From: Bacteroidota bacterium
GTDB lineage: Bacteria; Bacteroidota; Bacteroidia; Chitinophagales; Chitinophagaceae
DNA: 32,266 nucleotides
Assembly: GCA_013288445.1 (NCBI GenBank)
Contig: JABDBX010000019.1
Location: forward strand, 1 to 32,266
Direction: 5' to 3'
Shown: in pieces, positions 11,401-19,540 of the stretch
Layout: the number at the start of each line of letters is the position of its first letter
How positions within the stretch are numbered: position 1 is the first letter of the stretch
Position numbers and translations under genes: made by a program
The notes under the pieces: model-generated
What the model was told of the DNA's origin: nothing
Seen by the model: the letters and a program-made list of their open reading frames with translations, nothing else
The model's database searches: none

Positions 11401-14400
11401 ATCGTGGCAACGGCTGGAGCACCAGAGGTCCAGCTGCCGCCAGATGTAGCATCCGTCAGATTAATTGTAGTGCCACTGCACACAGTTCCTGGGCCTGCTA
11501 TGGCCGCAACAGTTGGCAATCCGTTCACAGCAATTGTCTTCGTTGCAAAACCAGAGCAGGAACCACTGTTATAAGTATAGGTAATATTTGGAGTACCCGC
11601 TGCAACGCCGGTAACAGCGCCTGTAGCCGATGCTACGGTAGCTAAAGCTGTATTGCTGCTTGTCCATACCCCTCCGACTATTGAATCAGCTAAAATAATT
11701 ACAGACCCGGCGCATACACTTGATGAACCAGTTACTACCGGAACATAGAGGGTTGAATTTACGTCAACATTCACATTGGCAGAATTGGTGCAGGCGCCAT
11801 TTGTAGCAGTGACCGTATAAGTAATAGTCGCCGAAGGTTTTGCATACACCGTGTCTGTCAAAGATCCGGTATAGGCTGTTGTAGCGCCAGTATTAGTATA
11901 TAATCCTGTAGCAGATGACCATGTCACCGATGCCTGGTAATTATAAAATATAGTTATTGACCACGAGGTAAGTGTTGCGGTGTTGCCGCTGAAATTCGTC
12001 CTGCCCACCAACGTCCAGGTGCCATTAGGGTTGGCTGCCTCAAGCGCTCCCCACGTGGATGTCGTTGGCGGAGTTGTAGAAGAACCTACCGTTGGGCTGA
12101 TCGAGGCATTGGCAGCCCATGTACCTGTCCATGGGAAACCAGGGCCGGCGTTAGGGATTGGAGTTGAGCCTGCCGAACTGATCGTTGTATTTACAAAATT
12201 TGCCCCACTATTGCTGGTGCCAGAACTGAACAAATTAATAACGCTGGTATTTGGCGCTTTCAGGTTTAGTTCCAGGTCCCCGTCAAATGATTCAGTAGCA
12301 TTATAATTTACAGATATTCCCGTCACTGTTGCTCCGGTAGGCACTCCGCTTACTGTGAGCGAGTTAGTAACGCCGCCCGCTGTGTTTGGAATAGAGAACG
12401 AAATAGTTCCTGATGCCGCTGTTGAAGACCCTGGTATAATACCACCTGATGCAACCAGCATCTGTGCAGAACTGGAAGGGCACAAACTGGCAAGCAAAGG
12501 AGAAACAGAAACAGATGTAGGTGAATTAGCTACAGTCAATGTAGTGGTAGTAGTGTTACTACATACCCCATTATTATAAGTATAAGTGATCACTGATGTG
12601 CCGGCAGTTACCCCAGTTACTGTACCGGATGAAGAGCCAATTGTAGCCACTGCTGTATTACTGCTGCTCCAGGAAGTTGTTCCTGTCGTTGCATCGGTAA
12701 GTGTCGCGGTTGGCGATGCGCTTAAACACAGATTAGTAGTACCGGTAATTGCTGATACTGTTGGCAGGGCATTGACCGTAATAGCTTTTGTAGCGAATCC
12801 TGAACATGACCCACTTGTATAAGTATAAGTAATGTTAGGGCTACCTGCTGCTACCCCGGTAACGACACCCGAAGAGGAGCCTACTGTAGCCAATGCAGTA
12901 TTGCTGCTCGTCCATACACCGCCGGTCGTAGAATCCGTTAATGCGATAGTTGTAGCAGGGCAAAGATTGTTAGCGCCGGTTATTACAGGAACATACAAAG
13001 TAGAGTTTACGGTGACCGGAACGGTAGCTGTCCTGGAACAGGAGCCAATAGTTGCCGTAGCAGTATAAGATGTTGAAGAAGTCGGCAGCGCATATACCGA
13101 ACTGGCAGAAGCGCCGGTATAAGCAGTTGTAGCGCCCGAATTGGTATATAACCCAGTCACGGATGACCACGCAACTGTTGGATTGATCACATAGTTAATG
13201 GTAACAGACCAGCTTTTCAGCGTGTCTTCGGTAGCATTAAAGGTATTGTCTGTGATCAAAGTCCATTGGCCATTTGGGGCCGAGGACAAAATAGATGACC
13301 ATACCGTTGTATTTGAACGGTAAGATGTTGGGGTAAACGCAGCTGAGGTAGGCGCTCCTGAAACCAAACTGGCGATGTAGGAAACACCGGAAGTCAGGGC
13401 AGTTGTTGACATTGCAACGGTACCGGCAGAACTGAAACTAACATTTGCAAATCCAAGTCCCGCTACTGAACTTCCCTTACCGTTATCTAAGTTAATAATA
13501 CTTCCGTTAGGCGCTCTGAGGTTATAAATATTGTCCCTCTGCTCTCCCGATGATTTCGCTGTAACGTTTATAGCAACAGAAATGCTTGTAACAACAGCAC
13601 CCGAAGGTATCCCGGATACTGATACAGAACTTGTATCGGCAGTATTCTCAGGCTCCACAAAAGTAGTAGTGTTGTTTGTCATTGTTACAGACCCGATAAT
13701 AGTATCGCCAACTGCCGTGATCAATTGAGCAGGGCTGCTCGGGCAAAGACTTACCAACGCAGGAGTGATAGTAAATGAAGGTGGCGCTATATTAACAGTC
13801 ACAGGGAAAATTGCTGAGTTTGCACCGCAGGTATTTGTAACAGAATATATAATAGTATCCACACCGGACGCAACACCAGTTACAATACCCGATGCGCTGT
13901 TTATTGTAGCAAATGATGTATTGCTGCTGCTCCAAACCCCGCCGGTTACGGTATCGCTAAGTGTGTTCGTCCCGCCTATACATGCATTTGACGACCCTGT
14001 TATAACACCGGCTGAGGTAGCGTTAACCGTCACCACCTTGGTAGCGATACAGCCCGTTGGTAATGTATAGGTAATAACCGGAGTACCGAAAGCCACCCCC
14101 GATACAATACCTGATGAAGAACCTACCGTAGCCTTGGTAATATCGCTGCTGCTCCACGTACCGCTTCCACCGTCACTTAAAGTAGTGGTTGCGGCCACGC
14201 ATACGTTGGCAGTCCCTGTTATGGAAGACGGCAATGGGTTTACCGTAACTATTGCTGTTGTCGAAGTGTTCCCACAGCTATTGGTAGCCGTATAGCTTAT
14301 TGTCACTGTATTTGAAAATACCCCTGTCACTGTGCCTGATGTCCCAACTGTTGCTATTGTGCCGTCCCCGCTACTCCACGCGCCACCGGCAGTTGCATCG

Positions 14401-17400
14401 CCAAGTGTGGTTGTGCTGCCTACGCAAACGCTCAAAGTACCCGTTATAGAAGATGGTGTCGCAGGAACAGTATTCACCGTCACAATGGCTGTTGCAGATG
14501 CATTCCCACAACTATTTGAGGCGGTATAGCTTATGGTTGCAGTACCGGTAGCTACCCCTGTTACAATACCAGATGTACCTACAGTTGCCGTAGCAGTAGC
14601 GCCACTGGTCCATGCCCCACCTGTTGTTCCGTCATTCAAAGTCGTTGTGCTTCCTATGCATACATTCAAAGTGCCGGTAATGGACGCTGGTGTGGCCGGT
14701 AGCGGATTGACCGTTACAATTGCCGTTGCCGCCGCGCTCCCGCAGCCATTAGTATTGGTGTAACTGATTGTTGTTGTTCCTGCTGATATCCCTGTTACAA
14801 TCCCTGTCGTGCCTACCGTGCCGGTACCTGTCGTAACGCTACTCCATGTACCACCCGTTGATGTCTCGCCCAATGAAGTTGTACTTCCTGCACAAACATT
14901 TAAAGTACCCGTTATAGACGCGGGCGTCGCTGGTAATGGATTTACGGTTACAATAACGGATGCCGCCGCACTGCCGCAACTATTGGTATTTGTATAGCTA
15001 ACAGTAGTGGTGCCCGCCGATATACCGGCTACGATACCAGTTGTACCTACAGTGCCTGTAGCAGTTGTAACACTGCTCCAAGTACCACCGGTTGACGTTT
15101 CATTCAAAGTCGTGGTGCTTCCGGCGCATACATTTAGTGTTCCTGTTATAGACGCCGGTGTTGTTGGTAATGGATTTACAGTTACGATTGCTGTGCCAGA
15201 AGTATTGCCGCAGCCGTTGGTCAATGTATAGCTAATTGTGGCTGTCCCAGAAGATGCGCCGCTAACTATACCTGTTGAGCCAACTGTTGCAACGGACGTT
15301 GAGCCACTGCTCCATGCCCCTCCCGATGTTGTGTTGCCAAGGGTAGTTGTACTGGCCACACAAACCGTCAAAGTACCTGTTATTGACGCCGGAGCTGCCG
15401 GTACTGTATTCACAGTTACTGGAGCCGTCACAAAACCGCATGGCAATGTATATGTGATATTTACCGTGCCGCTGGCTACGCCGCTTACTATCCCGTTTGC
15501 CGAACCAACAGTTGCAGTAGCCGTATTGCTGCTGGTCCATACGCCGCCAGTTGCGGTGTTGCTCAGAGTTGTTGTTGAACCGGTACATACATTTGTAGTT
15601 CCGGTAATAGTTGCCGGTACTGGGTTAACGGTAACCGTGGCGCTTCCTGACAATGTCACCGATGAACAAGCTGTTGTGGATATGCTCAACAGGTTATAGG
15701 TGGTATTTGCTGTCAGTGTACCGGTACTCAAAACCACTTTGCCATTGACGCCAATAGTTGCCGTTGTTGTTGAACCGCCATTAATATTATAAGATACAGT
15801 TGCAGTCGGATTACCGGTTATCGTCACAGATGTTCCGGTACCACTGCATATAGAAGATGAACCTGATACCGCTATACTTGCAAAGCAGGAAGGCGAAAAC
15901 TGCACTGCACGGAACACCGTATTCGTCGGAGCAGTTGCAATAGTAGAAGAAGAAGATCCGGAACCTGCGTCCGTTATTTTTGTTATTGTTGTACCGGTCG
16001 CCGGTGTAGCATAGATCACTGGGCTTGAACCAGAGTAATCTACTGCTATGCCTCTAACCGGCGTTGCATTTACCGTATAGGCAAATGCATAGGAACCACC
16101 GCTAAGTGTATATTTGAGCAACCCTGCTGCATCGTCCGCAATATACATAATAGTGCTGTCCGGACTGATGGAGAAGCCATAAGCGCTGCCCGCATCAGTG
16201 GTATTGATTTCGGTCGCTGTCTGGCCACTCGTGGTGGGTATTCCTGTTCCCATGGTCATTACTCCCTTGTAGGGCGAGCTGGATGCTGAAAAATAAAGCT
16301 GGCCGTTAAATATCTGCGCTACCCTGGTGTTGGTGGGCGCCGTTGAAAGCGCAGTACTGCTGTTAAGATATTGTATGCCGCTTGGTGTGCCAGCGCTAAA
16401 AAAATTGGAGCCGGAAGCAGTGCCTGAACGGATATTGTTGGCAGAATAGGCCGAAGTTGAAGACGCGCCAAGAGAATAAGTGCCCGCTGAATTTATTGCA
16501 AATAACTCCCTGGGAACAGTAGCGGAAGAAGTGCCTGCAATGCTGGCTGTGCCTGCAACTGCATTATATCCTTCAATAACCAGCCGGTCCCTTTCAGCGG
16601 ACATAGTCATCTGGCCTTCTGATGTTGCCGAGCCGCTCATGGTAATAGGCGGAACACCGGAAACCGTTGTTGTAGGAAGCGCCACACTAAACCCTGTTGC
16701 AGAGCCTGATGTAGAATACTCGATCGCAAATATTGGCGCACTCGTGCCCGACAAAGTACCCGAGCCATCACCTGCACGCAAAACAACTATATTGCCTCTA
16801 GTAAAGGTTGGAGAAGCAACAGTTACGGACACCGTTGCAGCAAGCGTGCCACAACCATTGGTAACGGTATAAGATATAATAGTTGAACCTACGGCAACAC
16901 TGGTAACAAGACCCGCCGTGCCCACAGTAGCCACAGAAGTATTCGTGCTGCTCCAGCTACCGCCGGATGAACCATCAGACAATGATGTCGTACCTCCTAA
17001 CGTAACTGTTGTCGTTCCTGTTATTGTGCCGGGAACCGGTAGCGGATTGACCGTTACGGAGACAGAAGCTGTACTACTACAGCCCGAAGTAGTACCGGTT
17101 ACCGTATAGGTTGTTGTTGAAGTTGGGTTAGCAGTCACACTTGTTCCGGTAGTGGCAGACAACCCGGTCGATGGCGACCATGAATAAGTTGTGCCACCTG
17201 ACGCGCTGAGGCTGGTTGACGAACCGGCGCAAATGCTCACCCCGGAACCTGCGCTAATGGAAGGTATTGAATTTACCGTTACCGCCACCGTGGCAACATT
17301 GCTGCAACCAGAGGTGGTACCGGTCACGGTATATATAATTGTACTTGATGGATTAGCGCTAACACTTGTTCCCGTAGTTGCTGATAACCCCGTTGATGGA

Positions 17401-19505
17401 GACCAGGAATAAGTGGCACCGCCAGACGCGGTAAGCGTGGTGGACGAACCGGCGCAAATAGCCACACCCGATCCGGCCCCTACAGATGGTATTGAATTTA
17501 CCGTTACCGCAACAATGGCTGTATTACTGCAACCCGTCGTTGTTCCGGTTACAGTATAAGTAGTTGTTGACGATGGGTTAGCCGTAACACTCGTTCCTGT
17601 AGTTGCTGATAACCCAGTTGATGGCAGCCAGGAATAAGTGGTGCCACCTGATGCCGTAAGCGTAGTAGGCGAACCGGAGCAAATAGCTATTCCTGAACCT
17701 GCGCTTACCGTTGGCAGGGCTGTTACCGTGACAGTAACAGTCGCCACATTACTACAACCTGAGCCTATTCCCGTAACGGTATAAGTGGTTGTGGACGATG
17801 GATTGGCGCTAACGCTGCTACCAACTGTTGATGATAACCCGGTTGATGGAGACCATGAATAGGTATCTCCGCCTGACGCCGTAAGTGTTGTAGATGAACC
17901 GGCGCATATAGCTACACTAGCACCACCACCGATCGTTGGCAATGCATTTACACTTACAGTTACCGTACCTGTGTTGCTGCAACCGGCAGACGACGTTCCG
18001 GTTACTGTGTAGGCAGTGGTGGATGTTGGATTGGCGGTAACACTCGTGCCGGTTGTTGCGGATAGCGCAGTTGATGGCGACCACGAATAAGTTACTCCGC
18101 CAGATGCTGTAAGCATCGTAGAGGAGCCGGAACAAATAGCCACTCCCGAACCTCCGCTGATTGTTGGTATTGAATTTACACTTACTGTTACGGTTGAAGT
18201 GTTGCTGCAGCTACTCGCATTTGTTCCGGTTACCGTATAGGTCGTGGTTGATGTTGGATTGGCAGTAACGCTTGTTCCCGTCGTCGCGGATAACCCGGTT
18301 GACGGCGACCAGGAATAGGTAACACCGCCCGAAGCCGTGAGTGTAGTAGAAGATCCGGAACATATGCCCACATTGGAACCGCCGCTTATTGTTGGTGAAG
18401 AATTTACAGTTACAGTAACGGTAGCAGTATTACTGCATCCCGATGTTGTGCCTGTTACCGTATAGGTAGTAGTTGATGATGGATTAGCTGTAACACTTGT
18501 GCCTGTTGTTGCAGATAACCCAGTGGACGGGGACCATGAATACGTGGTGCCACCTGAGCCGGTTAACGTTGTGGACGAACCAGAGCATATAGCAACGCCA
18601 CTTCCACCGCTTATGGTAGGTATAGCATTAACCGTAACCGATACTGTAGATGCACCTACGCAGATACCGCTCGTTCCCGTTATAGTATAGGTAGTCGCTG
18701 ATGATGGATTGGCTGTAACGCTTGACCCTGTCGTAGCAGACAAGCCTGTTGAAGGAGACCAGGTATATGTAGTGCCACCTGTAGCCGTAAGGGTAGTAGA
18801 AGAACCAGTGCATATCCCAACTCCGGACCCTCCGCTGATCAAAAAACCGGGCGAAGACGCGCTATTCCTCGGGCTGGGGCTTACTGCGGAAAAATCAGAG
18901 CTGTTGTTACCGGCATTTGTACAGCCAGATCCAGCCCTCAGTTCGGCAGTTGTGTTTGATGGTGCCGGGGCAACGGCTGTAAGAAAGGTATTCCCGGTAC
19001 CATATCCTATAAAATCAATAATACCGTATGTTGACATTGTGCCGCTTGACAAAGCTCCCGTGCCTAACGCTGAAGTAAGAGCAGTAGTAGTATTTAACAA
19101 AGCTACCTTCCCGGTTGTGGCGCTCATATTAATAGAGCCCGTAGCATCAGGTGTAGGCAATGAAGTTGCCGTGCCCGTACCCGCCGCTTCCTGTATAAGG
19201 AAATACTGCCCTGGAGCCACGGAGCCCGAAAGCGTTGTAACCTGCCAGGTAGTTCCGGAAGATGATGCATACTGAACCGACCAGCCCGACAAAGACACGG
19301 AAGTGGTACCCGGGTTAAATATCTCTATAAAGTCATTCGTATAAGGAGCGCCTGAGTTACCTCCGCCGCCATAAACCTGGCTTAACACAAGTGTTTGCGC
19401 GGAAATACTACCGGGCGCCACCAATGATAAAACAGCAATACAAACGGAGAGAAATGATTTAACAACTAGCGGCTTGACTGACTTTAAAGATAACGTTCTT
19501 GACAT
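2499..19505 (-). CDS. Giant (5,668 aa) T9SS-secreted multi-repeat adhesin-like protein: lamin-tail domain, PKD/Ig repeats, propeller-like domain, BIG2-like arrays, P-domain-like modules, 21x GGGxYC repeats, type A C-terminal sorting domain
   Basis: Uninterrupted 17-kb ORF. N-terminal signal peptide MSRTLSLKSVKPLVVKSFLSVCIAVLSLVAPGSISAQ; LTD signature LVLSQVYGGGGNSGAPYTNDFIEIFNPG; C-terminal VIPNPNKGIFTVKGS...VTDVLGQAIYHQKV...NIANGMYLLNLRTETENKVFHMVIER typical of a T9SS type A sorting domain. Confidence 0.95.
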   Translation of the reverse strand: MSRTLSLKSVKPLVVKSFLSVCIAVLSLVAPGSISAQTLVLSQVYGGGGNSGAPYTNDFIEIFNPGTTSVSLSGWSVQYASSSGTTWQVTTLSGSVAPGQYFLIQEAAGTGTATSLPTPDATGSINMSATTGKVALLNTTTALTSALGTGALSSGTMSTYGIIDFIGYGTGNTFLTAVAPAPSNTTAELRAGSGCTNAGNNSSDFSAVSPSPRNSASSPGFLISGGSGVGICTGSSTTLTATGGTTYTWSPSTGLSATTGSSVTANPSSATTYTITGTSGICVGASTVSVTVNAIPTISGGSGVAICSGSSTTLTGSGGTTYSWSPSTGLSATTGTSVTANPSSTTTYTVTGTTSGCSNTATVTVTVNSSPTISGGSNVGICSGSSTTLTASGGVTYSWSPSTGLSATTGTSVTANPTSTTTYTVTGTNASSCSNTSTVTVSVNSIPTISGGSGVAICSGSSTMLTASGGVTYSWSPSTALSATTGTSVTANPTSTTAYTVTGTSSAGCSNTGTVTVSVNALPTIGGGASVAICAGSSTTLTASGGDTYSWSPSTGLSSTVGSSVSANPSSTTTYTVTGIGSGCSNVATVTVTVTALPTVSAGSGIAICSGSPTTLTASGGTTYSWLPSTGLSATTGTSVTANPSSTTTYTVTGTTTGCSNTAIVAVTVNSIPSVGAGSGVAICAGSSTTLTASGGATYSWSPSTGLSATTGTSVSANPSSTIIYTVTGTTSGCSNVATVAVTVNSIPSISAGSGVSICAGSSTSLSASGGTTYSWSPSTGLSATTGTSVTANPTSTTTYTVTGTTSGCSSTASVSVTVNPLPVPGTITGTTTVTLGGTTSLSDGSSGGSWSSTNTSVATVGTAGLVTSVAVGSTIISYTVTNGCGTLAATVSVTVASPTFTRGNIVVLRAGDGSGTLSGTSAPIFAIEYSTSGSATGFSVALPTTTVSGVPPITMSGSATSEGQMTMSAERDRLVIEGYNAVAGTASIAGTSSATVPRELFAINSAGTYSLGASSTSAYSANNIRSGTASGSNFFSAGTPSGIQYLNSSTALSTAPTNTRVAQIFNGQLYFSASSSPYKGVMTMGTGIPTTSGQTATEINTTDAGSAYGFSISPDSTIMYIADDAAGLLKYTLSGGSYAFAYTVNATPVRGIAVDYSGSSPVIYATPATGTTITKITDAGSGSSSSTIATAPTNTVFRAVQFSPSCFASIAVSGSSSICSGTGTSVTITGNPTATVSYNINGGSTTTATIGVNGKVVLSTGTLTANTTYNLLSISTTACSSVTLSGSATVTVNPVPATITGTTNVCTGSTTTLSNTATGGVWTSSNTATATVGSANGIVSGVASGTVNITYTLPCGFVTAPVTVNTVPAAPASITGTLTVCVASTTTLGNTTSGGAWSSGSTSVATVGSTGIVSGASSGTATISYTLTNGCGNTSGTAIVTVNPLPTTPASITGTLNVCAGSTTTLNETSTGGTWSSVTTATGTVGTTGIVAGISAGTTTVSYTNTNSCGSAAASVIVTVNPLPATPASITGTLNVCAGSTTSLGETSTGGTWSSVTTGTGTVGTTGIVTGISAGTTTISYTNTNGCGSAAATAIVTVNPLPATPASITGTLNVCIGSTTTLNDGTTGGAWTSGATATATVGTSGIVTGVATGTATISYTASNSCGNASATAIVTVNTVPATPSSITGTLSVCVGSTTTLGDATAGGAWSSGDGTIATVGTSGTVTGVFSNTVTISYTATNSCGNTSTTAIVTVNPLPSSITGTANVCVAATTTLSDGGSGTWSSSDITKATVGSSSGIVSGVAFGTPVITYTLPTGCIATKVVTVNATSAGVITGSSNACIGGTNTLSDTVTGGVWSSSNTSFATINSASGIVTGVASGVDTIIYSVTNTCGANSAIFPVTVNIAPPSFTITPALVSLCPSSPAQLITAVGDTIIGSVTMTNNTTTFVEPENTADTSSVSVSGIPSGAVVTSISVAINVTAKSSGEQRDNIYNLRAPNGSIINLDNGKGSSVAGLGFANVSFSSAGTVAMSTTALTSGVSYIASLVSGAPTSAAFTPTSYRSNTTVWSSILSSAPNGQWTLITDNTFNATEDTLKSWSVTINYVINPTVAWSSVTGLYTNSGATTAYTGASASSVYALPTSSTSYTATATIGSCSRTATVPVTVNSTLYVPVITGANNLCPATTIALTDSTTGGVWTSSNTALATVGSSSGVVTGVAAGSPNITYTYTSGSCSGFATKAITVNALPTVSAITGTTNLCLSASPTATLTDATTGTTSWSSSNTAVATIGSSSGTVTGVTAGTSVITYTYNNGVCSNTTTTTLTVANSPTSVSVSPLLASLCPSSSAQMLVASGGIIPGSSTAASGTISFSIPNTAGGVTNSLTVSGVPTGATVTGISVNYNATESFDGDLELNLKAPNTSVINLFSSGTSNSGANFVNTTISSAGSTPIPNAGPGFPWTGTWAANASISPTVGSSTTPPTTSTWGALEAANPNGTWTLVGRTNFSGNTATLTSWSITIFYNYQASVTWSSATGLYTNTGATTAYTGSLTDTVYAKPSATITYTVTATNGACTNSANVNVDVNSTLYVPVVTGSSSVCAGSVIILADSIVGGVWTSSNTALATVASATGAVTGVAAGTPNITYTYNSGSCSGFATKTIAVNGLPTVAAIAGPGTVCSGTTINLTDATSGGSWTSGAPAVATIGSTGIVSPVSVGSATISYSFFNGTCTNIALATVNSLNTPSSVAVSPASSTICSSGPAAKLTATGGAVASSATFSTTSVTTFGPSVEGISPVTVSGIPTNATITGISVTFNASQFSGGWDADNIYNLEGANSHILNLVSLKGGSGSTQGFVNTTISSAGTTPIPATGAPYTGTYAGDTVLGTGATGYASDSTTWSSLFSTGSLNGTWNLLGAYTFTSGSSAIGSWSLTINYTTPAATTWSSATGLYTDSAATTAYTGSAANPVYALPSATSTYTVTAANGACTSTSTAVVSVNPSPSSITGSANVCVGFTSTLGSATTGGTWSSSDMTIATVGSTSGVATGVAVGAAAITYMVSTGCFTTAKVTVNPVPAAIAGTLNVCVAATTTLSDTGSGTWSSSNVSMATVGSATGVVTGASAGTPSITYTSAVGCIATIPVTVNPLPAAISGTTNVCIGSTTTLNDASGTGTWSSSNTSFATIGSGSGIVSGIAAGVPVITFVLPTGCMISTPVTVNSLPSSISGTLNVCVGLTTTLTDASSGGSWTSSNTSLATVGTSSGTVSGVASGNPVITYTLPTGCIATIVTTVNPLPSTISSTMNVCVGASTTLSDAISGGAWSSSNTSVTTIGSASGIVNGVALGSDTITYTLATGCYIIKPVTVNASPASITGTMILCQGATALLSNTTTGGAWSSGSTAIATVGTGGVVTGVSGGNPVISYSLSTGCSSTAVLTVNALPTAYTVTGGGGYCTGGSGVHIGLSGSDTGVSYQLFIGTSASGSSVAGTGAAIDFGLRSGAGSYSVVGTRTITSCGNNMTGSVTVTVNAFPTVYSISGGGSYCAGGTGVHIGMGFSNTGISYQLYNAGTTVGAAVAGTGGAFDFGPETLGGSYSVIATNVSTGCAITMSGSAAVTVNPLPTAYVESGGGTFCSGGSGVHVSLSNSTTGINYQLFNGSTIAGTSVPGTGTILDFGLQTSLGTYTITGTNPATGCIGSMTGSVTVTTNPLPTPVTMSGGGSYCAGGTGLAVGLFTSATGISYQLYLGGSAVGAPVSGTGSAVSFGAQTAAGSYTVIATNTSTGCTNNMTGAITVSVNPLPSVFTVTGGGSYCAGGTGVGVGLNASQTGVNYQLYIGTSTLGSAAPGTGSAISFGSSFTTAGAYTVVATNPTTGCTINLFGSASVAINPLPTAFAIGSSATSYCAGGSGVHITLGGSVSGVNYFLYNGTSLASAAPGLGAPIDFGAMLAGGTYTVVGVNTATLCQATMTGNVIVTVNALPAVFPVSGGGNYCSGATAPAIGLSGSTNGISYQLFKTGVATGSAVTGTGSPISFGATPTAGAYTIVATNTTTGCSSNMTGTATVGILPLPTGYLVTGGGGYCTGTTGVHIGLGASDIGVNYQLFNGSAIGGPVSGTGTALDFGAETATGTYTVIATNTSTSCTTTMSGSATVSVSGLPLAYPVSGGGNYCAGGTGMPVSLLNSATGVNYQLYLGTTAVGSAVTGTGSAIGFGSQTAAGTYNVLATAGTSGCTNVMTGSATIGITPLPVAFPTTGGGNYCAGGTGVHIGLSGSAIGVKYQLYNGTAPVTGDSVLGVGSAADFGAQTASGTYTVLATNPATGCTNTMSGSPSININLLPGLYTITGGGNFCSGGSGVHVGLSGSAIGVNYQLYAGSTPAGVPVAGTGIAIDFGLQTIGGSYTVVATNTTTGCTNTMTGIASVTVNTLPTPHIVTGGGNYCPGGTGIAVGINGSDAGISYQLYDGATPVGAAITGTGAPLSFGPQTAVGSYTVVAHTPGSGCTGSMTGSVTVGLSPLPTSYTVTGGGNYCPGGAGLHVGLSGSSLGVTYSLYNSSVATGLTIAGTGSAIDFGVQTVVGTYMIVATSAATTCSGNMSGAVTIAISPLPVAHAVIGGGGYCAGGAGLHIGLDGSNSGTTYQLYLGTSPVGSPEGGTGSVIDFGLQFAAGTYTVIGTNTATSCVNTMPGSQTITINSLPHAYAVTGGGNYCAGGAGSDISLSGSATGVNYQLFNSGSAIESPLAGTGAPIDFGTESGVGTYTIVASSTSTTCSNTMTGSAVVGISPAPTVYSAGGGGNYCAGGTGVHITLSGSGTGISYQLINGGAPAGSAIPGTGFALDFGLQTVAGSYTIVATNTSTTCTGNMSGTIPVAINPLPVSFTVSGSASNYCAGGAGVDITLGGSGLGVSYQLYNVGAMAGAPVSGTGSTVDFGDHTAGGTYTVVAVDPTTGCSRSMAGSAPITVNPLPPVFAVTGGGGYCSGGAGVHIGMSGSNIGVTYQLYNSGALAGSPVTGSGAALDFGLQTITGSYTVVATSVATGCTNNMAGTLPVSVNPLPAVYSVTGGGNYCSGSAGVHVGTLGSTPGTSYQLMRGTTLVGSPVSGTGFAVDLGLQTIAGSYTVVAINILTSCTNNMSGTATVSINPLPSSFSVTGGGNYCAGGAGPHVGLGGSNTGISYSLFNSGTAVGSALIGTGSPLDFGAEAAAGTYTVIATNTATSCAGNMSGSATIVVNPSPTVYNVVGGGSYCAGGIGVHVGVNNSTAGVHYQLYNGFTTMGVAVPSTGGPLDLGLQTAPGTYTVIATNASTACSNTMAGSAVVTVNPLAPTYVAVSTVAGDTVCSGSTVTFTPAPVNGGTSPSYEWSVNGSVVSAGASYSYVPSNGDVVGVAMTSSMACATPAVISGNVTMTVFANQAPSILVYANPGTIVCQGTAVNYTSSITYGGSTPTYSWVKNGIAVGSASTYSYVPANGDDISCVMTSDYRCRLSPTATSNHLHMEVDVPGTPTVSISAFPGLNIVSGQTLTLSATISNAGPTPSVQWFVNGNAVPGANSQIFTGSDFSDLDVVTCQVTSNGGCSGEQGSAAVTVHVRNNVGVQQVSSSVSDVQVIPNPNKGIFTVKGSLVASVGADVEVSLEVTDVLGQAIYHQKVLAHNGIINEQVQLGSNIANGMYLLNLRTETENKVFHMVIER
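3600..9230 (-). repeat. 21 tandem ~267-bp coding repeats (~89 aa each, GGGxYCxGGxGxHIGLxGSxxGVxYQLYxG...GTGxxxDFGxQTxxGTYTVVATNxxTGCxxxMxGxxxVxVNPLP)
   Basis: The YC-codon motif recurs on the + strand near 3830, 4091, 4356, 4624, 4891, 5161, 5428, 5695, 5962, 6230, 6497, 6767, 7034, 7298, 7564, 7827, 8101, 8370, 8635, 8901, 9170 (spacing about 261-274 bp). Confidence 0.9.
10520..13780 (-). repeat. Three copies of a compound unit (Cys-Ig strand + P-domain-like module + WSSATGLYTNTGATTAYTG module), two followed by TLYVPV-type BIG2-like modules
   Basis: P-domain-like stretches near 13190-13720, 11935-12390 and 10700-11240, e.g. VSGVPTGATVTGISVNYNATESFDGDLELNLKAPNTSVINLFSSG...GTWTLVGRTNFSGNTATLTSWSITIFY; TLYVPV modules recur at about 12990 and 11740. 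Confidence 0.75.
17040..18850 (-). repeat. 8 tandem ~225-bp coding repeats (PKD/Ig-like, SGGSGVxICSGSSTTLTASGGTTYSWSPSTGLSATTGTSVTANPSSTTTYTVTGTTSGCSNTATVTVTVNxxPTI)
   Basis: Eight near-identical units counted in the translated giant ORF directly after the lamin-tail domain; boundaries approximate. Confidence 0.9.
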
Positions 19506-19540
19506 GACACGGGATTTTGAGGTAGCAAAAATCCCTTTCC

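Noticed and set aside
9712-19275. Longer plus-strand ORFs inside the giant gene (e.g. 9712..10353, 11071..11574, 15238..15699, 18709..19275)
   Set aside because: Antisense to a 17-kb uninterrupted sense ORF with clear domain architecture; Ser/Thr/Gly/Val-rich codons on the sense strand produce few antisense stops.
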